Shown: in pieces, positions 1 to 7,649 of the stretch
Layout of the letters: each line of letters starts with the position of its first letter
Position numbering within the stretch: the first letter of the stretch is position 1
Source of the DNA: Bacteroidia bacterium
GTDB taxonomy: Bacteria; Bacteroidota; Bacteroidia; M30B66
Direction: 5' to 3'
Assembly (NCBI GenBank): GCA_019695235.1
Contig: JAIBAI010000021.1
Location: 1 to 42,122, forward strand
Length of the DNA stretch: 42,122 nucleotides
The notes under the pieces: model-generated
Told to the model about the DNA's origin: nothing
The model's database searches: none
The model's input: only the letters and a program-made list of their open reading frames with translations
Translations under genes and position numbers: made by a program

Positions 1-64
1 GGCCACCTTCGGCTTCCCTGATGGCTTTGACAATCTGTGTTTCTGTGAATCTGGTCTTTTTCAT
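1..64 (-). CDS. IS3-family transposase OrfA, N-terminal fragment (cut by window edge)
   Basis: Reading the minus strand from the ATG at 64-62 gives MKKTRFTETQIVKAIREAEG and then runs off the window. This is the characteristic start of the helix-turn-helix OrfA of IS3-family elements (IS407-like group), which binds the terminal inverted repeats and is joined to the OrfB integrase by programmed frameshifting. Only about 21 residues are visible, so whether the element is intact, frameshifted or degenerate cannot be judged. The gene points out of the window and its likely terminal repeat lies at 88-133, so the element occupies the left edge. Confidence 0.8.
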   Translation of the reverse strand, partial: MKKTRFTETQIVKAIREAEGG

Positions 65-87
65 GATAGTTTAAAATTAAGGTTTTA

Positions 88-133
88 TCCAATTTTAAAC
101 CAGTCCGGATTTTAGGAACACTTACACTTTACA
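88..133 (-). repeat. Probable terminal inverted repeat of the IS3-family element
   Basis: Upstream of the OrfA start the minus strand begins TGTAAAGTGTAAGTGTTCC, followed by a C/A/T-rich stretch up to the gene. IS3-family ends usually begin with TG, and the distance to the OrfA start (about 70 nt) suits such an end. A second TG-starting option is position 126. The opposite end is outside the window, so the repeat cannot be paired and no target duplication can be checked. Confidence 0.5.
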
Positions 134-351
134 ACGCCGACCCGGGGAAATTACAAATAGAAAACAAAAATTAAACTGCGTTGTTTCGGTAAGAGTGTTT
201 TTGGATTCCCTGATAAAAAATGGGCGAAAACAAAAATGTGATAATTTTTTTACTACCAGCCATGCCCCATTTAATAATAGATGCCCAGCGCCGCACTCAG
301 CACCGGAAGCAAATGCCTTATCTTAACAACTAAACTAAACCACCAATAAAA
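134..351. other. Non-coding stretch between the IS end and the reductase remnant
   Basis: AT-rich sequence without a convincing gene. It includes a 23-codon ATG frame at 261-332 without recognisable similarity, and ends in CCACCAATAAAA just before the next start codon, a typical Bacteroidota A-rich translation leader. No clear TAnnTTTG element or terminator was found in it. Confidence 0.5.
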
Positions 352-606
352 ATGACCAACCTAAAAATAATCACTTCTACCACCCGCCCTGGCAGAGCAG
401 GGATAGCTATAGAAAAATGGATTCAAGTAGTGACCACACTAAGCATGATGCCATTGGCCGTGCAAGTGAATATCCCTTTCTTTGCAAAACTGATTGATGA
501 AAATGGAGTTTTTCAGGCCAATGAAATCATACTCAAATCTGCCGAGCAAACTTTGGAAGAACTTAAAAAATGGAGCGATGCGCTGAAACTCATGCGGAAA
601 AATTAA
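352..606 (+). pseudogene. NAD(P)H-dependent FMN reductase, in-frame internal deletion remnant
   Basis: The 84-residue product starts like the family (TNLKIITSTTRPGR, the N-terminal strand and phosphate-binding loop of flavodoxin-fold NADPH-dependent FMN reductases) and ends like it (VVTTLSMMPLAVQVNIPFF, then a helix rich in E and K). The central flavodoxin core, including the segment that binds the isoalloxazine ring, is missing. Intact members are about 180-190 residues, so roughly 100 residues were lost without shifting frame. The join lies near residues 24-27 (KWIQ-VV), around nucleotide 420-432. A flavodoxin fold cannot form from this, so I treat it as a pseudogene; a short expressed peptide is possible. 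The next gene starts 15 nt downstream and may share its transcript. An IS end lies 220 nt upstream. Confidence 0.75.
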
Positions 607-621
607 TGCTAAACTATTGAA

Positions 622-1623
622 ATGAATTGGGCTTATCTTACCCTCACCTTAGTCTTATCAATTGGAACAATAAGCTGCAAAGCGCAAACAAAACCAAAAA
701 TGGAAAACAACAATCCTTTGCTGTGCAAGCCAGACAGTGGTATCTGCGAAATGCCTGGCCAGCAATCATCTAATACCCAAACGAAGAATACTACCTCGCT
801 CCAAAAACCTATAAGGGTAATTTATTTTACTGATCCAATTTGCTCATCCTGTTGGGGCATTGAACCGCAACTGCGGAAATTAAAACTTGAATACGGTGAT
901 AACATTCATGTTGAATATAAAATGGGCGGCCTGTTACCCGACTGGAATTACAACAGTGGCGGAATCAGCAAACCATCTGATGTAGCCCAGCATTGGGATG
1001 AAGTGAGCGCTTACTATGACATGCCTATTGATGGCGACGTATGGCTTGAAGACCCTTTACACTCCTCCTACCCCCCTTCAATTGCGTTTAAAGCAGCTCA
1101 AATGCAGGACAATGAAAAAGCGATCTTGTTTCTCCGGGTAATCAGGGAGATGGTGTTCTTGCAAAAAAAGAATATCACAAAATGGGAATATCTGAAGCAA
1201 GCCGCAAAAATGGCCGGTTTAGATGATGTACAGTTAAAAAACGACTTTGACAACAAGGCAATTGAACACTTTCAGGAAGACCTGAAACTGGCAAAGCAAA
1301 TGGGTGTAAGAGGCTTCCCTACATTGTTCTTTACCAACAAACAGGGCAAAACTGAAATTGTATATGGTGCTAAACCCTACGCATCCTTTGAGAATGCCAT
1401 TGTTAAACTCTACCCGGATGGAATTAAACTTGCATACGAGAAAAGCCACACAGCAGTTTTCGCACAATACCACTCTCTTACAGCAAAAGAATTTGCCGAG
1501 CTAACAGGTACTCCACGGCAACAATCCGAACAAATTCTTGATGAACTAACACGTACGGGAGTACTACATAAACAAACTACCAAAAACGGGGCAATCTGGG
1601 AATTAACAAATAAGGCCCGTTAA
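622..1623 (+). CDS. DsbA-family thiol oxidoreductase (FrnE/SpxH-like) with signal-type N-terminus
   Basis: Thioredoxin-fold protein of 333 residues. The redox motif is CSSC (residues 74-77) in the context TDPICSSCWGIEP, typical of the FrnE/YjbH (SpxH) branch of DsbA-like proteins, and the cis-proline is in GFPT (about P233). The helical insertion between them contains the Trp-rich GGLLPDW segment. A winged-helix-like tail follows (about 288-333, from LTAKEFAEL). The N-terminus has a hydrophobic stretch (4-18) ending in TISC-K, which could be a lipoprotein signal although the lipobox is imperfect. An internal Met27 (nt 700) begins a segment, NPLLCKPDSGICEMPG, that looks like the start of cytosolic relatives, so the true start and location are uncertain. 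Substrates are unknown; SpxH relatives act as ClpXP adaptors, and clpS lies just downstream, which may be coincidence. Confidence 0.75.
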   Translation: MNWAYLTLTLVLSIGTISCKAQTKPKMENNNPLLCKPDSGICEMPGQQSSNTQTKNTTSLQKPIRVIYFTDPICSSCWGIEPQLRKLKLEYGDNIHVEYKMGGLLPDWNYNSGGISKPSDVAQHWDEVSAYYDMPIDGDVWLEDPLHSSYPPSIAFKAAQMQDNEKAILFLRVIREMVFLQKKNITKWEYLKQAAKMAGLDDVQLKNDFDNKAIEHFQEDLKLAKQMGVRGFPTLFFTNKQGKTEIVYGAKPYASFENAIVKLYPDGIKLAYEKSHTAVFAQYHSLTAKEFAELTGTPRQQSEQILDELTRTGVLHKQTTKNGAIWELTNKAR

Positions 1624-1662
1624 TAAGCATAACAAATACATTTATTAAAAGCCCTTAGCATT

Positions 1663-1704
1663 CTATCAGACAATACATGTAATTTTATTACCTTTGTCTG
1701 ATAG
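1663..1704. repeat. 11-bp perfect inverted repeat over the clpS promoter
   Basis: CTATCAGACAA (1663-1673) is exactly mirrored by TTGTCTGATAG (1694-1704), with a 20-nt AT-rich spacer. The right arm overlaps the end of the -7 element TACCTTTG (1689-1696) and the expected start point. There is no T-tract behind it, so it does not look like an intrinsic terminator; an operator or a 5' mRNA structure fits better. Confidence 0.6.
1689..1696 (+). promoter_or_regulatory. clpS promoter, -7 element TACCTTTG
   Basis: Exact match to the Bacteroidota -7 consensus TAnnTTTG, 19 nt before the chosen clpS ATG. No good -33 TTTG is seen at the usual spacing. The predicted start point near 1702 makes an ATG at 1707 too close to the mRNA end and favours 1716. 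Confidence 0.6.
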
Positions 1705-1715
1705 TTTTGATTGCC

Positions 1716-2000
1716 ATGCCATTGTTGAACCCCGATATTCTCAAACAGGAAGAAGAAACTGACGTACTGGTTGCATCAGATTTATACCAATTGGTGGTTT
1801 TCAATGACGACTTCAACACCTTCGAAGACGTTATCCAATGGCTCGTCGAAATTTGTGACCATGCTCCAATTCAGGCTGAGCAATGCGCCATTCTGATTCA
1901 TTATACCGGAAAATGCTCAGTTAAATCAGGCGAATACGATGATTTAAAACCACGTGCCTCTGCCCTGCTCGACCGTGGTCTTTCTGTTGAAATTCAGTAA
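1716..2000 (+). CDS. clpS: ATP-dependent Clp protease adaptor ClpS
   Basis: A 94-residue adaptor that binds the ClpA/ClpC N-domain and delivers proteins with destabilising N-terminal residues. Visible hallmarks are the strand and acidic loop YQLVVFNDDFNTFEDVI, the helix leading to the conserved His in LIHYTGKC, and the final strand GLSVEI. Length and motif order match ClpS. The frame can also begin at 1707 (MIAM...), but the promoter position and the family make the second Met (1716) preferable. The gene has its own TAnnTTTG promoter with a palindrome over it, and the methyltransferase gene follows after 19 nt, probably co-transcribed. Confidence 0.92.
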   Translation: MPLLNPDILKQEEETDVLVASDLYQLVVFNDDFNTFEDVIQWLVEICDHAPIQAEQCAILIHYTGKCSVKSGEYDDLKPRASALLDRGLSVEIQ

Positions 2001-2019
2001 CCCATCTTTATACCGCTGA

Positions 2020-2895
2020 ATGCTCCTGCTTAGCCCGACCAATTTTTCGGATTATGAACTGATTGATTCCGGAAACTTTGAAAAACTCGAACGTTTTGGC
2101 CAATATATTACCATCCGGCCAGAACCCCAGGCATTATGGAATAAAATACTGCCTGAAAAAGAATGGCTAAAAAAGGCACATGTACGCTTTGAAGCCAAAA
2201 GTAGCTCCAGCGGAACATGGCAAAAACTCAAACAAATGCCCGACCGTTGGCTGATACAATACAAAAAAGCAAACGTAAACCTAAAACTTCGCCTGGCCCT
2301 TACCAGTTTTAAGCATGTTGGCGTGTTTCCTGAACAGGCAGTTAATTGGGACTATATTGGTGAATCTATTTCATTGCTTCAAACATCCCAGCCCCGTTTC
2401 CTGAACCTTTTTGCCTACACCGGGGCAGCCTCTCTCGCTGCCAGATCTGCCGGTGCCGACGTAACACATGTTGATTCAGTTAAACAGGTAGTTACCTGGG
2501 CTAACGAAAATCAAGCCCACTCCTCCCTAAACGGTGTGCGTTGGGTAGTAGAGGATGCCATGAAGTTCGTTAAACGCGAAATCAGACGAGGAAACAAATA
2601 CCAGGGCATCATCATGGACCCACCGGCCTACGGACACGGCACCGATGGCGAAAGCTGGAAACTTGAAAAACAACTCAACGAATTGGTAAACGATACCACC
2701 CAACTGCTCGACCCTAAAGAGCACTTCATGATACTTAACACCTATTCGCTCGGGTTCTCATCACTTATTCTCGGAAATCTCTTCCCTCAAAACCGCAAAC
2801 TTGAAAGCGGCGAACTCTTCTTACAAAGCAGCTCCGGCCAAAAACTGCCCCTTGGCGTGTTCGGACGATTCCGGCAATTGAATAAAAAAGCCTGA
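2020..2895 (+). CDS. Class I SAM-dependent methyltransferase (RlmI/RlmK-like)
   Basis: A 291-residue protein with a Rossmann methyltransferase core. The SAM loop is FLNLFAYTGAASLAA (about 127-141), the ribose-binding acidic residue follows in HVDSV (about 150-154), and the catalytic-type motif is DPPAYG (200-205). This arrangement is that of the PF10672-type domain of the 23S rRNA methyltransferases RlmI/RlmK. The N-terminal 90 residues are a small beta-rich domain and not a clear PUA domain. RNA is the likely substrate; the modified base cannot be read from sequence. It sits between clpS and rpsO and shares the transcript of clpS by position. Confidence 0.8.
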   Translation: MLLLSPTNFSDYELIDSGNFEKLERFGQYITIRPEPQALWNKILPEKEWLKKAHVRFEAKSSSSGTWQKLKQMPDRWLIQYKKANVNLKLRLALTSFKHVGVFPEQAVNWDYIGESISLLQTSQPRFLNLFAYTGAASLAARSAGADVTHVDSVKQVVTWANENQAHSSLNGVRWVVEDAMKFVKREIRRGNKYQGIIMDPPAYGHGTDGESWKLEKQLNELVNDTTQLLDPKEHFMILNTYSLGFSSLILGNLFPQNRKLESGELFLQSSSGQKLPLGVFGRFRQLNKKA

Positions 2896-2905
2896 AAAGC
2901 CCACT

Positions 2906-2944
2906 AATACTGAATTTTATTTTTTTTTCGGGGGTATCAGTATT
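2906..2944. repeat. 8-bp inverted repeat upstream of rpsO
   Basis: AATACTGA (2906-2913) and TCAGTATT (2937-2944) are perfect inverted copies around a 23-nt T-rich loop. It lies between the methyltransferase stop and the rpsO -7 element. It could be an operator, or a weak 3' end for the upstream transcript, though the T-run sits in the loop and not behind the stem. Confidence 0.35.
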
Positions 2945-2949
2945 TTGCT

Positions 2950-2957
2950 TAGCTTTG
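2950..2957 (+). promoter_or_regulatory. rpsO promoter, -7 element TAGCTTTG
   Basis: Exact TAnnTTTG, 27 nt before the rpsO ATG. No -33 element of the usual form is present; the upstream sequence is a T-run followed by GGGGG. Confidence 0.6.
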
Positions 2958-2984
2958 CGCCTCTATTTAAGAAGCTCATTCACA

Positions 2985-3254
2985 ATGGCATTGACATCTG
3001 AAGAAAAGAAAACCATTTTCAAGAAACACGGAGGGGTTGAAACCAATACAGGCTCATCGGAAGGCCAGATTGCCCTCTTTACCGAACGCATTAACCAACT
3101 TACAGGCCACCTGAAAGTTAATAAAAAGGATTTCGGAACTCAACGTTCACTTATCCGCCTGGTCGGAAAACGCCGCAGTCAGCTCGACTACCTCAAAGAC
3201 CGCGACATCAACCGCTACCGGGAGATAATCAAGGTACTGAATATACGGAAGTAA
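2985..3254 (+). CDS. rpsO: 30S ribosomal protein S15
   Basis: An 89-residue protein beginning MALTSEEKK at 2985. It shows the S15 core: the [21 protein letters not shown] helix region and the [17 protein letters not shown] 16S rRNA-binding helix, ending in LNIRK. The frame is open 30 nt further upstream, but that extension would start on the promoter itself and is not part of S15. It is followed by a strong terminator and then pnp; rpsO-pnp adjacency is widely conserved in bacteria. Confidence 0.97.
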   Translation: MALTSEEKKTIFKKHGGVETNTGSSEGQIALFTERINQLTGHLKVNKKDFGTQRSLIRLVGKRRSQLDYLKDRDINRYREIIKVLNIRK

Positions 3255-3271
3255 TTCTACCGCAGATAATA

Positions 3272-3307
3272 GAAAAGGCAATTTTCCAATTGCCTTTTCG
3301 TTTTTTT
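3272..3307 (+). terminator. Intrinsic terminator behind rpsO
   Basis: A perfect 12-bp stem, GAAAAGGCAATT (3272-3283) with AATTGCCTTTTC (3288-3299), has a TTCC loop and is followed by G and seven T. It separates rpsO from pnp, so pnp expression depends on read-through or on its own start. Confidence 0.92.
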
Positions 3308-3330
3308 ACACCTTACCAAATACACACAAG

Positions 3331-5466
3331 ATGAATATCGGAACGCAAAAAACGTTTGTCATGCCCGATGGCCAGGAAATTACCATCGAAACAGGCAAAC
3401 TCGCCAAGCAGGCCCACGGATCAGCGGTGATTCGCATGGGTGGAACGATGCTGCTGGCAACCGTGGTGTCAAATCAGGATGCCATGGATGGGATTGATTT
3501 TCTCCCGCTTACCGTTGACTACCAAGAAAAATATGCCTCAACCGGAAAATTCCCCGGCGGCTTCTTCAAACGCGAAGCAAGACCATCTGAAAATGAAATC
3601 CTGACCGCCCGCTTAGTTGACAGAGCCCTTAGGCCATTGTTCCCTGACGATTACCACGCAGATACTCAAGTGATGATTTCTCTGATTTCATCCGACAAAG
3701 AACACCTCCCCGATTCACTGGCTTGCCTTGCAGCTTCTGCAGCTATCTCAGTGAGCAATATCCCATTTAACGGCCCTGTGTCGGAAGTACGCGTTGCCCG
3801 CATCAATGGCCGCCTGGAAATCAATCCACGCTACGAACTGCTCAAAAACGCCGATATAGACCTTATTGTTGCTGCTTCTGATGACAGCATCGTGATGGTA
3901 GAAGGTGAAATGCAGGAAGTAAGCGAAGCCGACATGCTTGAAGCCATCAAAACTGCCCACGCCGCTATTAAAGTTCAAATCAATGCCTTGCGCGAACTGG
4001 CTGCAATGATTCCGGCTGCAAGTCCGAAACGTACCTACAACCACGAAACACATGACCCGGTGCTGCGCGAAAAGGTAAACAGCTTTTGCTACAATAAACT
4101 GCTCGATGTGGCCCGCTCACGCACTGCCGACAAGAAACTTCGCAGTGATAATTTCAAAGCAATAAAAGAAGAATTTGTTGCCAGCCTGAGCGCAGAAGAA
4201 GCTGCTGCCGGGAAAGCCCTGATAGGCCGCTATTTCCATGATGCTGAAAAGAAAGCTGTACGCCAGGTGATGCTTACCGAAAAGGTGCGCCTCGACGGTC
4301 GCGGAATGACCGACATTCGCCCCATCTGGTGCGAAGTAGATTACCTTCCCTCAGCACACGGTTCAGCTATCTTTACACGCGGAGAAACCCAGTCGCTCAC
4401 AACAGTTACATTGGGTACGAAAATGGACGAGCAGAAGATTGACGGTGCGGTATTAGAAGGCACAAACACCTTCCTGCTTCACTATAACTTCCCTTCATTC
4501 TCTACCGGTGAGGCCCGCCCAAACAGAGGTACCAGCCGCCGCGAAATCGGACATGGCAACCTTGCTTTGCGTGCTTTAAAACCACTTATTCCCGGAGGCG
4601 AAAACAACCCTTATACTATACGTGTTGTTTCTGATATTCTTGAATCAAACGGCTCTTCTTCTATGGCAACCGTTTGTGCCGGTACGCTTGCTCTCATGGA
4701 TGCCGGTGTGCAAATTGCCAAACCGGTATCTGGTATAGCAATGGGTCTTATCACCGACGATGGAAGTAACTATGTTGTTCTCAGCGATATTCTCGGCGAT
4801 GAAGACCATCTGGGTGATATGGACTTCAAAGTTACCGGAACCCGCGATGGTATTACCGCATGCCAGATGGACCTGAAAGTGCACGGCCTCAGCTACGACA
4901 TCATGCTGAACGCCCTCAATCAGGCTAAAGAAGGCCGACTGCATATCCTCAATGAAATGGCGAAAGTAATCAGCCAACCAAGGGAAGATTACAAACCACA
5001 TGCTCCTAGAATCGTTGAAATTCGAATTCCGAAAGAGTTTATCGGCGCCGTTATCGGTCCGGGTGGTAAAATCATTCAGGAAATGCAGAAAGAAACCAAT
5101 ACCGTTATCGTTATCGAAGAAGTAAACGAACAAGGTGTGGTGCAAATCTCTTCGAGCAATAAAGAAAATATAGATAAAGCACTTGCCAGAATACGTGCTA
5201 TCGCATCAACTCCCGAAATTGGGGAGGTTTACACCGGCAAAGTGAAATCAATTGTTCCTTTCGGTGCATTTATCGAAGTGATGCCAGGAAAAGATGGCCT
5301 ACTTCATATCTCGGAGGTTGAATGGCGACGCCTTGAAAACCTTGATGGTATCATGAAAGAAGGTGACATCGTTACCGTTAAACTGATTGATATTGACAAG
5401 AAAACCGGCAAACTGAAACTCAGCCGCAAAGTGCTCCTTCCGAAACCGGAGCCTGCAACCAATTGA
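3331..5466 (+). CDS. pnp: Polyribonucleotide nucleotidyltransferase (PNPase)
   Basis: A 711-residue protein of standard length that phosphorolytically degrades RNA from the 3' end and takes part in mRNA turnover. Domain order: first RNase PH-like domain (about 1-215), helical linker, second RNase PH domain (about 305-540, with [14 protein letters not shown] and later the active-site stretch [17 protein letters not shown]), KH domain (about 555-615, with the GPGG loop in VIGPGGKII) and S1 domain (about 630-700, starting [17 protein letters not shown]). The start at 3331 gives a normal N-terminus. A terminator follows 19 nt after the stop. Confidence 0.97.
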   Translation: MNIGTQKTFVMPDGQEITIETGKLAKQAHGSAVIRMGGTMLLATVVSNQDAMDGIDFLPLTVDYQEKYASTGKFPGGFFKREARPSENEILTARLVDRALRPLFPDDYHADTQVMISLISSDKEHLPDSLACLAASAAISVSNIPFNGPVSEVRVARINGRLEINPRYELLKNADIDLIVAASDDSIVMVEGEMQEVSEADMLEAIKTAHAAIKVQINALRELAAMIPAASPKRTYNHETHDPVLREKVNSFCYNKLLDVARSRTADKKLRSDNFKAIKEEFVASLSAEEAAAGKALIGRYFHDAEKKAVRQVMLTEKVRLDGRGMTDIRPIWCEVDYLPSAHGSAIFTRGETQSLTTVTLGTKMDEQKIDGAVLEGTNTFLLHYNFPSFSTGEARPNRGTSRREIGHGNLALRALKPLIPGGENNPYTIRVVSDILESNGSSSMATVCAGTLALMDAGVQIAKPVSGIAMGLITDDGSNYVVLSDILGDEDHLGDMDFKVTGTRDGITACQMDLKVHGLSYDIMLNALNQAKEGRLHILNEMAKVISQPREDYKPHAPRIVEIRIPKEFIGAVIGPGGKIIQEMQKETNTVIVIEEVNEQGVVQISSSNKENIDKALARIRAIASTPEIGEVYTGKVKSIVPFGAFIEVMPGKDGLLHISEVEWRRLENLDGIMKEGDIVTVKLIDIDKKTGKLKLSRKVLLPKPEPATN

Positions 5467-5485
5467 TTGTAAATATTTTACGTAG

Positions 5486-5513
5486 AAAGCCGCAGCACCC
5501 CTGCGGCTTTTTT
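5486..5513 (+). terminator. Intrinsic terminator behind pnp
   Basis: A 10-bp GC-rich stem, AAAGCCGCAG (5486-5495) with CTGCGGCTTT (5501-5510), has a CACCC loop and its T-tract continues to 5513. It lies 12 nt before the promoter element of the next gene. Confidence 0.9.
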
Positions 5514-5524
5514 ATTGCCGGTCG

Positions 5525-5532
5525 TATATTCG
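5525..5532 (+). promoter_or_regulatory. Promoter of the 7TM-HD gene, -7 element TATATTCG
   Basis: One mismatch to TAnnTTTG. Only 4 nt separate it from the ATG at 5537, so the transcript would start at or within a base or two of the start codon (predicted leaderless mRNA). It is placed directly behind the pnp terminator, which leaves no other room for a promoter. Confidence 0.45.
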
Positions 5533-5536
5533 CAAA

Positions 5537-7594
5537 ATGAACCGCAGTCTCTTTTACCTTTCAAGCCAGCATAACATCCTGGTAAGGCTGCTGATTTACC
5601 TTGTAAGTGTGGCCCTCATTGTTTGGATGTTGCCACATGAACATAAGTTCAGGTACGAGTTTAACGCCGGTTCAAATTGGCTCAACGAAGATTTCTATGC
5701 CCCCTTCTCCGTTGCCATAAGAAAGGCCCCTGATGAAATTACCCGCGAAGCTGATGATATCATCCGTACCAGCAAACCTGTGTACGTTTTTGACGAAAAC
5801 ATCCCTATACAGCTCAAGGCAGAAATTAGTTTCCGATTGGATGCCTTTCTGAATAAAGCCAACTTTCAGATACCATCTGAACAGCTTGACTTTATCAGGC
5901 AACATGCCGGTCTTTGGATTGACTCCATTTATAAACGCGGAATCATTGTTGAAATGGCTGGGATGGACCTCCCTGACTTGCTGCTGGAGACACGTAACGA
6001 CAGGGTACGTGAAGTACAACCTATTGAATACTTTACAAAAAAGCAAGCATTGCGCTTTATTGCCGAAAAGCTGAATGCCCGCCCCACATTTGATTCACCG
6101 GCTTTACGGCAGTTTTTTGAGCAATACCTCCAGCCAAATGTGTTGTTTAATGAACAAAAAACGGAAGCCTCCAGAAAAAAACTGATTGAAAATATCTCCC
6201 CCACCAGAGGTATGGTAAGCAAAGGAGAACTGGTGATAGAAAATGGCGAAAAAATCAGTCCTGAAAAATTCAGAATCCTTGAATCTATCCGAAATGAATA
6301 CGAAGCACGCCCCAACAACGCCACTTCTGATTTCTGGCTTATTGTAGGCAAAACAATTATCGTTTTCATCCTGCTTGGCATGGTGTTGCTTTTTCTTATT
6401 CTGCTCCGGAAAGACCTCTTCCGCGACTCAGTCAAGATTAGCTTCCTCTTTACCCTGATGGTAGCAATGGTTTTCATGGCCGCAATGGCCAGCAGAACAA
6501 CTACCATCAGCGCTTACCTTATTCCTTATTGCGCCCTCCCAATCATTATCCGGGCTTTCTTTGACACTCGCCTTGCCTTGTTTGCTCATGTGATTACCAT
6601 GTTCATCGTGGGCCTGTTCGTTCCTAACCCCTTTGAGTTTGTTACCATTCAGGTAGTTGGGGGTATGTCGTGCATCTTTAGCGTAGTGAATCTGCGTAAA
6701 CGCTCACGTTTATTCCTTACTATCGCTTTGCTGCAGGTAGTATATATCAGCATTTTTAGTGGGTTTACTTTAATGGCCGGAGAGGTTGTTTTACCAGAAC
6801 ACCTTGAACAAATTATCTGGTTTGTAGCCAGTGCCGCCCTCACTTTATTTGCCTACCCTATCATCTATCTTATCGAAAAAGTATTTGGCTTTACAAGCGA
6901 TGTTTCACTTTTAGAACTATCCGATACCAATAACCCCTTGCTGAAAGAAATGGCGCTGAAGGCTCCCGGAACCTTTCAACACTCTCTTCAGGTGGCCAAC
7001 CTGGCCGAAGCTGCGGTGTTTAAAATCGGCGGAAACACACTGCTTACCCGAACCGGTGCCCTCTACCACGATATAGGTAAAATTGAAGTAGCACGCTACT
7101 ACATTGAAAATCAGGTGACTGGCGTAAACCCTCACGATGAGCTTGATTTTGACGAAAGTGCCCGCATCATCATTAGCCACGTAAAAAGAGGGGTACAACT
7201 TGGGCGAAAATACAAATTGCCGGATGCTATTCTTGACTTTATCCGAACGCATCACGGCACAAGCAGAGTGCAATACTTCTACCGCTCATTTTTAAAAAGC
7301 TTCCCCGATGCCGATGTTGAAGAAAATGCTTTCCGTTATCCCGGCCCCAACCCCTATTCACGTGAAACTGCCGTGGTAATGATGGCTGATGCCGTTGAGG
7401 CTACCTCCAGAAGTTTAAAATCAATTGACAGTGAAACAATTGACGCAATGGTCGAGGCCATCATCAATGAACAAATTGCCGACAATCAGTTCATCAACGC
7501 CGATATCACTTTTAAAGATATCACTACTATTAAAAACATCTTCAAGAAAATGTTGATGAATATTTACCATGTCAGGATGGAATATCCGCGCTAA
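5537..7594 (+). CDS. 7TM-HD family phosphohydrolase (PgpH/YqfF-like, probable c-di-AMP phosphodiesterase)
   Basis: A 685-residue membrane protein. A first membrane helix (about 14-33) is followed by a large extracytoplasmic 7TMR-HDED domain (about 40-262). A block of membrane helices comes next (about 266-460), and then a cytoplasmic HD domain (about 475-640) with the metal ligands in TFQHSLQVANLAE, the HDIGK motif (511-515), and later ligands in IISHV, RTHHG and MMADAVEA. This is the architecture of PgpH, which hydrolyses cyclic di-AMP; that activity is inferred from family and was not shown for this protein. No substrate partner is encoded nearby. The gene is monocistronic by its flanks: a terminator upstream and a separate gltX promoter downstream. 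Confidence 0.88.
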   Translation: MNRSLFYLSSQHNILVRLLIYLVSVALIVWMLPHEHKFRYEFNAGSNWLNEDFYAPFSVAIRKAPDEITREADDIIRTSKPVYVFDENIPIQLKAEISFRLDAFLNKANFQIPSEQLDFIRQHAGLWIDSIYKRGIIVEMAGMDLPDLLLETRNDRVREVQPIEYFTKKQALRFIAEKLNARPTFDSPALRQFFEQYLQPNVLFNEQKTEASRKKLIENISPTRGMVSKGELVIENGEKISPEKFRILESIRNEYEARPNNATSDFWLIVGKTIIVFILLGMVLLFLILLRKDLFRDSVKISFLFTLMVAMVFMAAMASRTTTISAYLIPYCALPIIIRAFFDTRLALFAHVITMFIVGLFVPNPFEFVTIQVVGGMSCIFSVVNLRKRSRLFLTIALLQVVYISIFSGFTLMAGEVVLPEHLEQIIWFVASAALTLFAYPIIYLIEKVFGFTSDVSLLELSDTNNPLLKEMALKAPGTFQHSLQVANLAEAAVFKIGGNTLLTRTGALYHDIGKIEVARYYIENQVTGVNPHDELDFDESARIIISHVKRGVQLGRKYKLPDAILDFIRTHHGTSRVQYFYRSFLKSFPDADVEENAFRYPGPNPYSRETAVVMMADAVEATSRSLKSIDSETIDAMVEAIINEQIADNQFINADITFKDITTIKNIFKKMLMNIYHVRMEYPR

Positions 7595-7622
7595 ACCCCT
7601 TCCTGCACTTGCCGGGAAATGC

Positions 7623-7630
7623 TAATTTTG
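7623..7630 (+). promoter_or_regulatory. gltX promoter, -7 element TAATTTTG
   Basis: Exact TAnnTTTG, 19 nt before the gltX ATG and 28 nt after the preceding stop codon. Confidence 0.55.
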
Positions 7631-7649
7631 CCCCCCTTATCATTCTAAG

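Noticed and set aside
261-332. Short ATG frame beginning MPHLIID before the reductase remnant
   Set aside because: The first residues recall a tautomerase start, but the frame stops after 23 codons with nothing else recognisable; chance is the simpler reading.
2955-2984. Ten-residue N-terminal extension of S15
   Set aside because: It starts on a TTG within the promoter element and is not part of ribosomal protein S15.
4645-5145. Long minus-strand frame inside pnp (166 codons)
   Set aside because: It is a codon-composition shadow of a clear, full-length PNPase; the translation shows no domain pattern.
5929-6507. 192-codon minus-strand frame inside the 7TM-HD gene
   Set aside because: It is antisense to a complete membrane protein and has no recognisable motif; the apparent hydrophobicity mirrors the sense strand.
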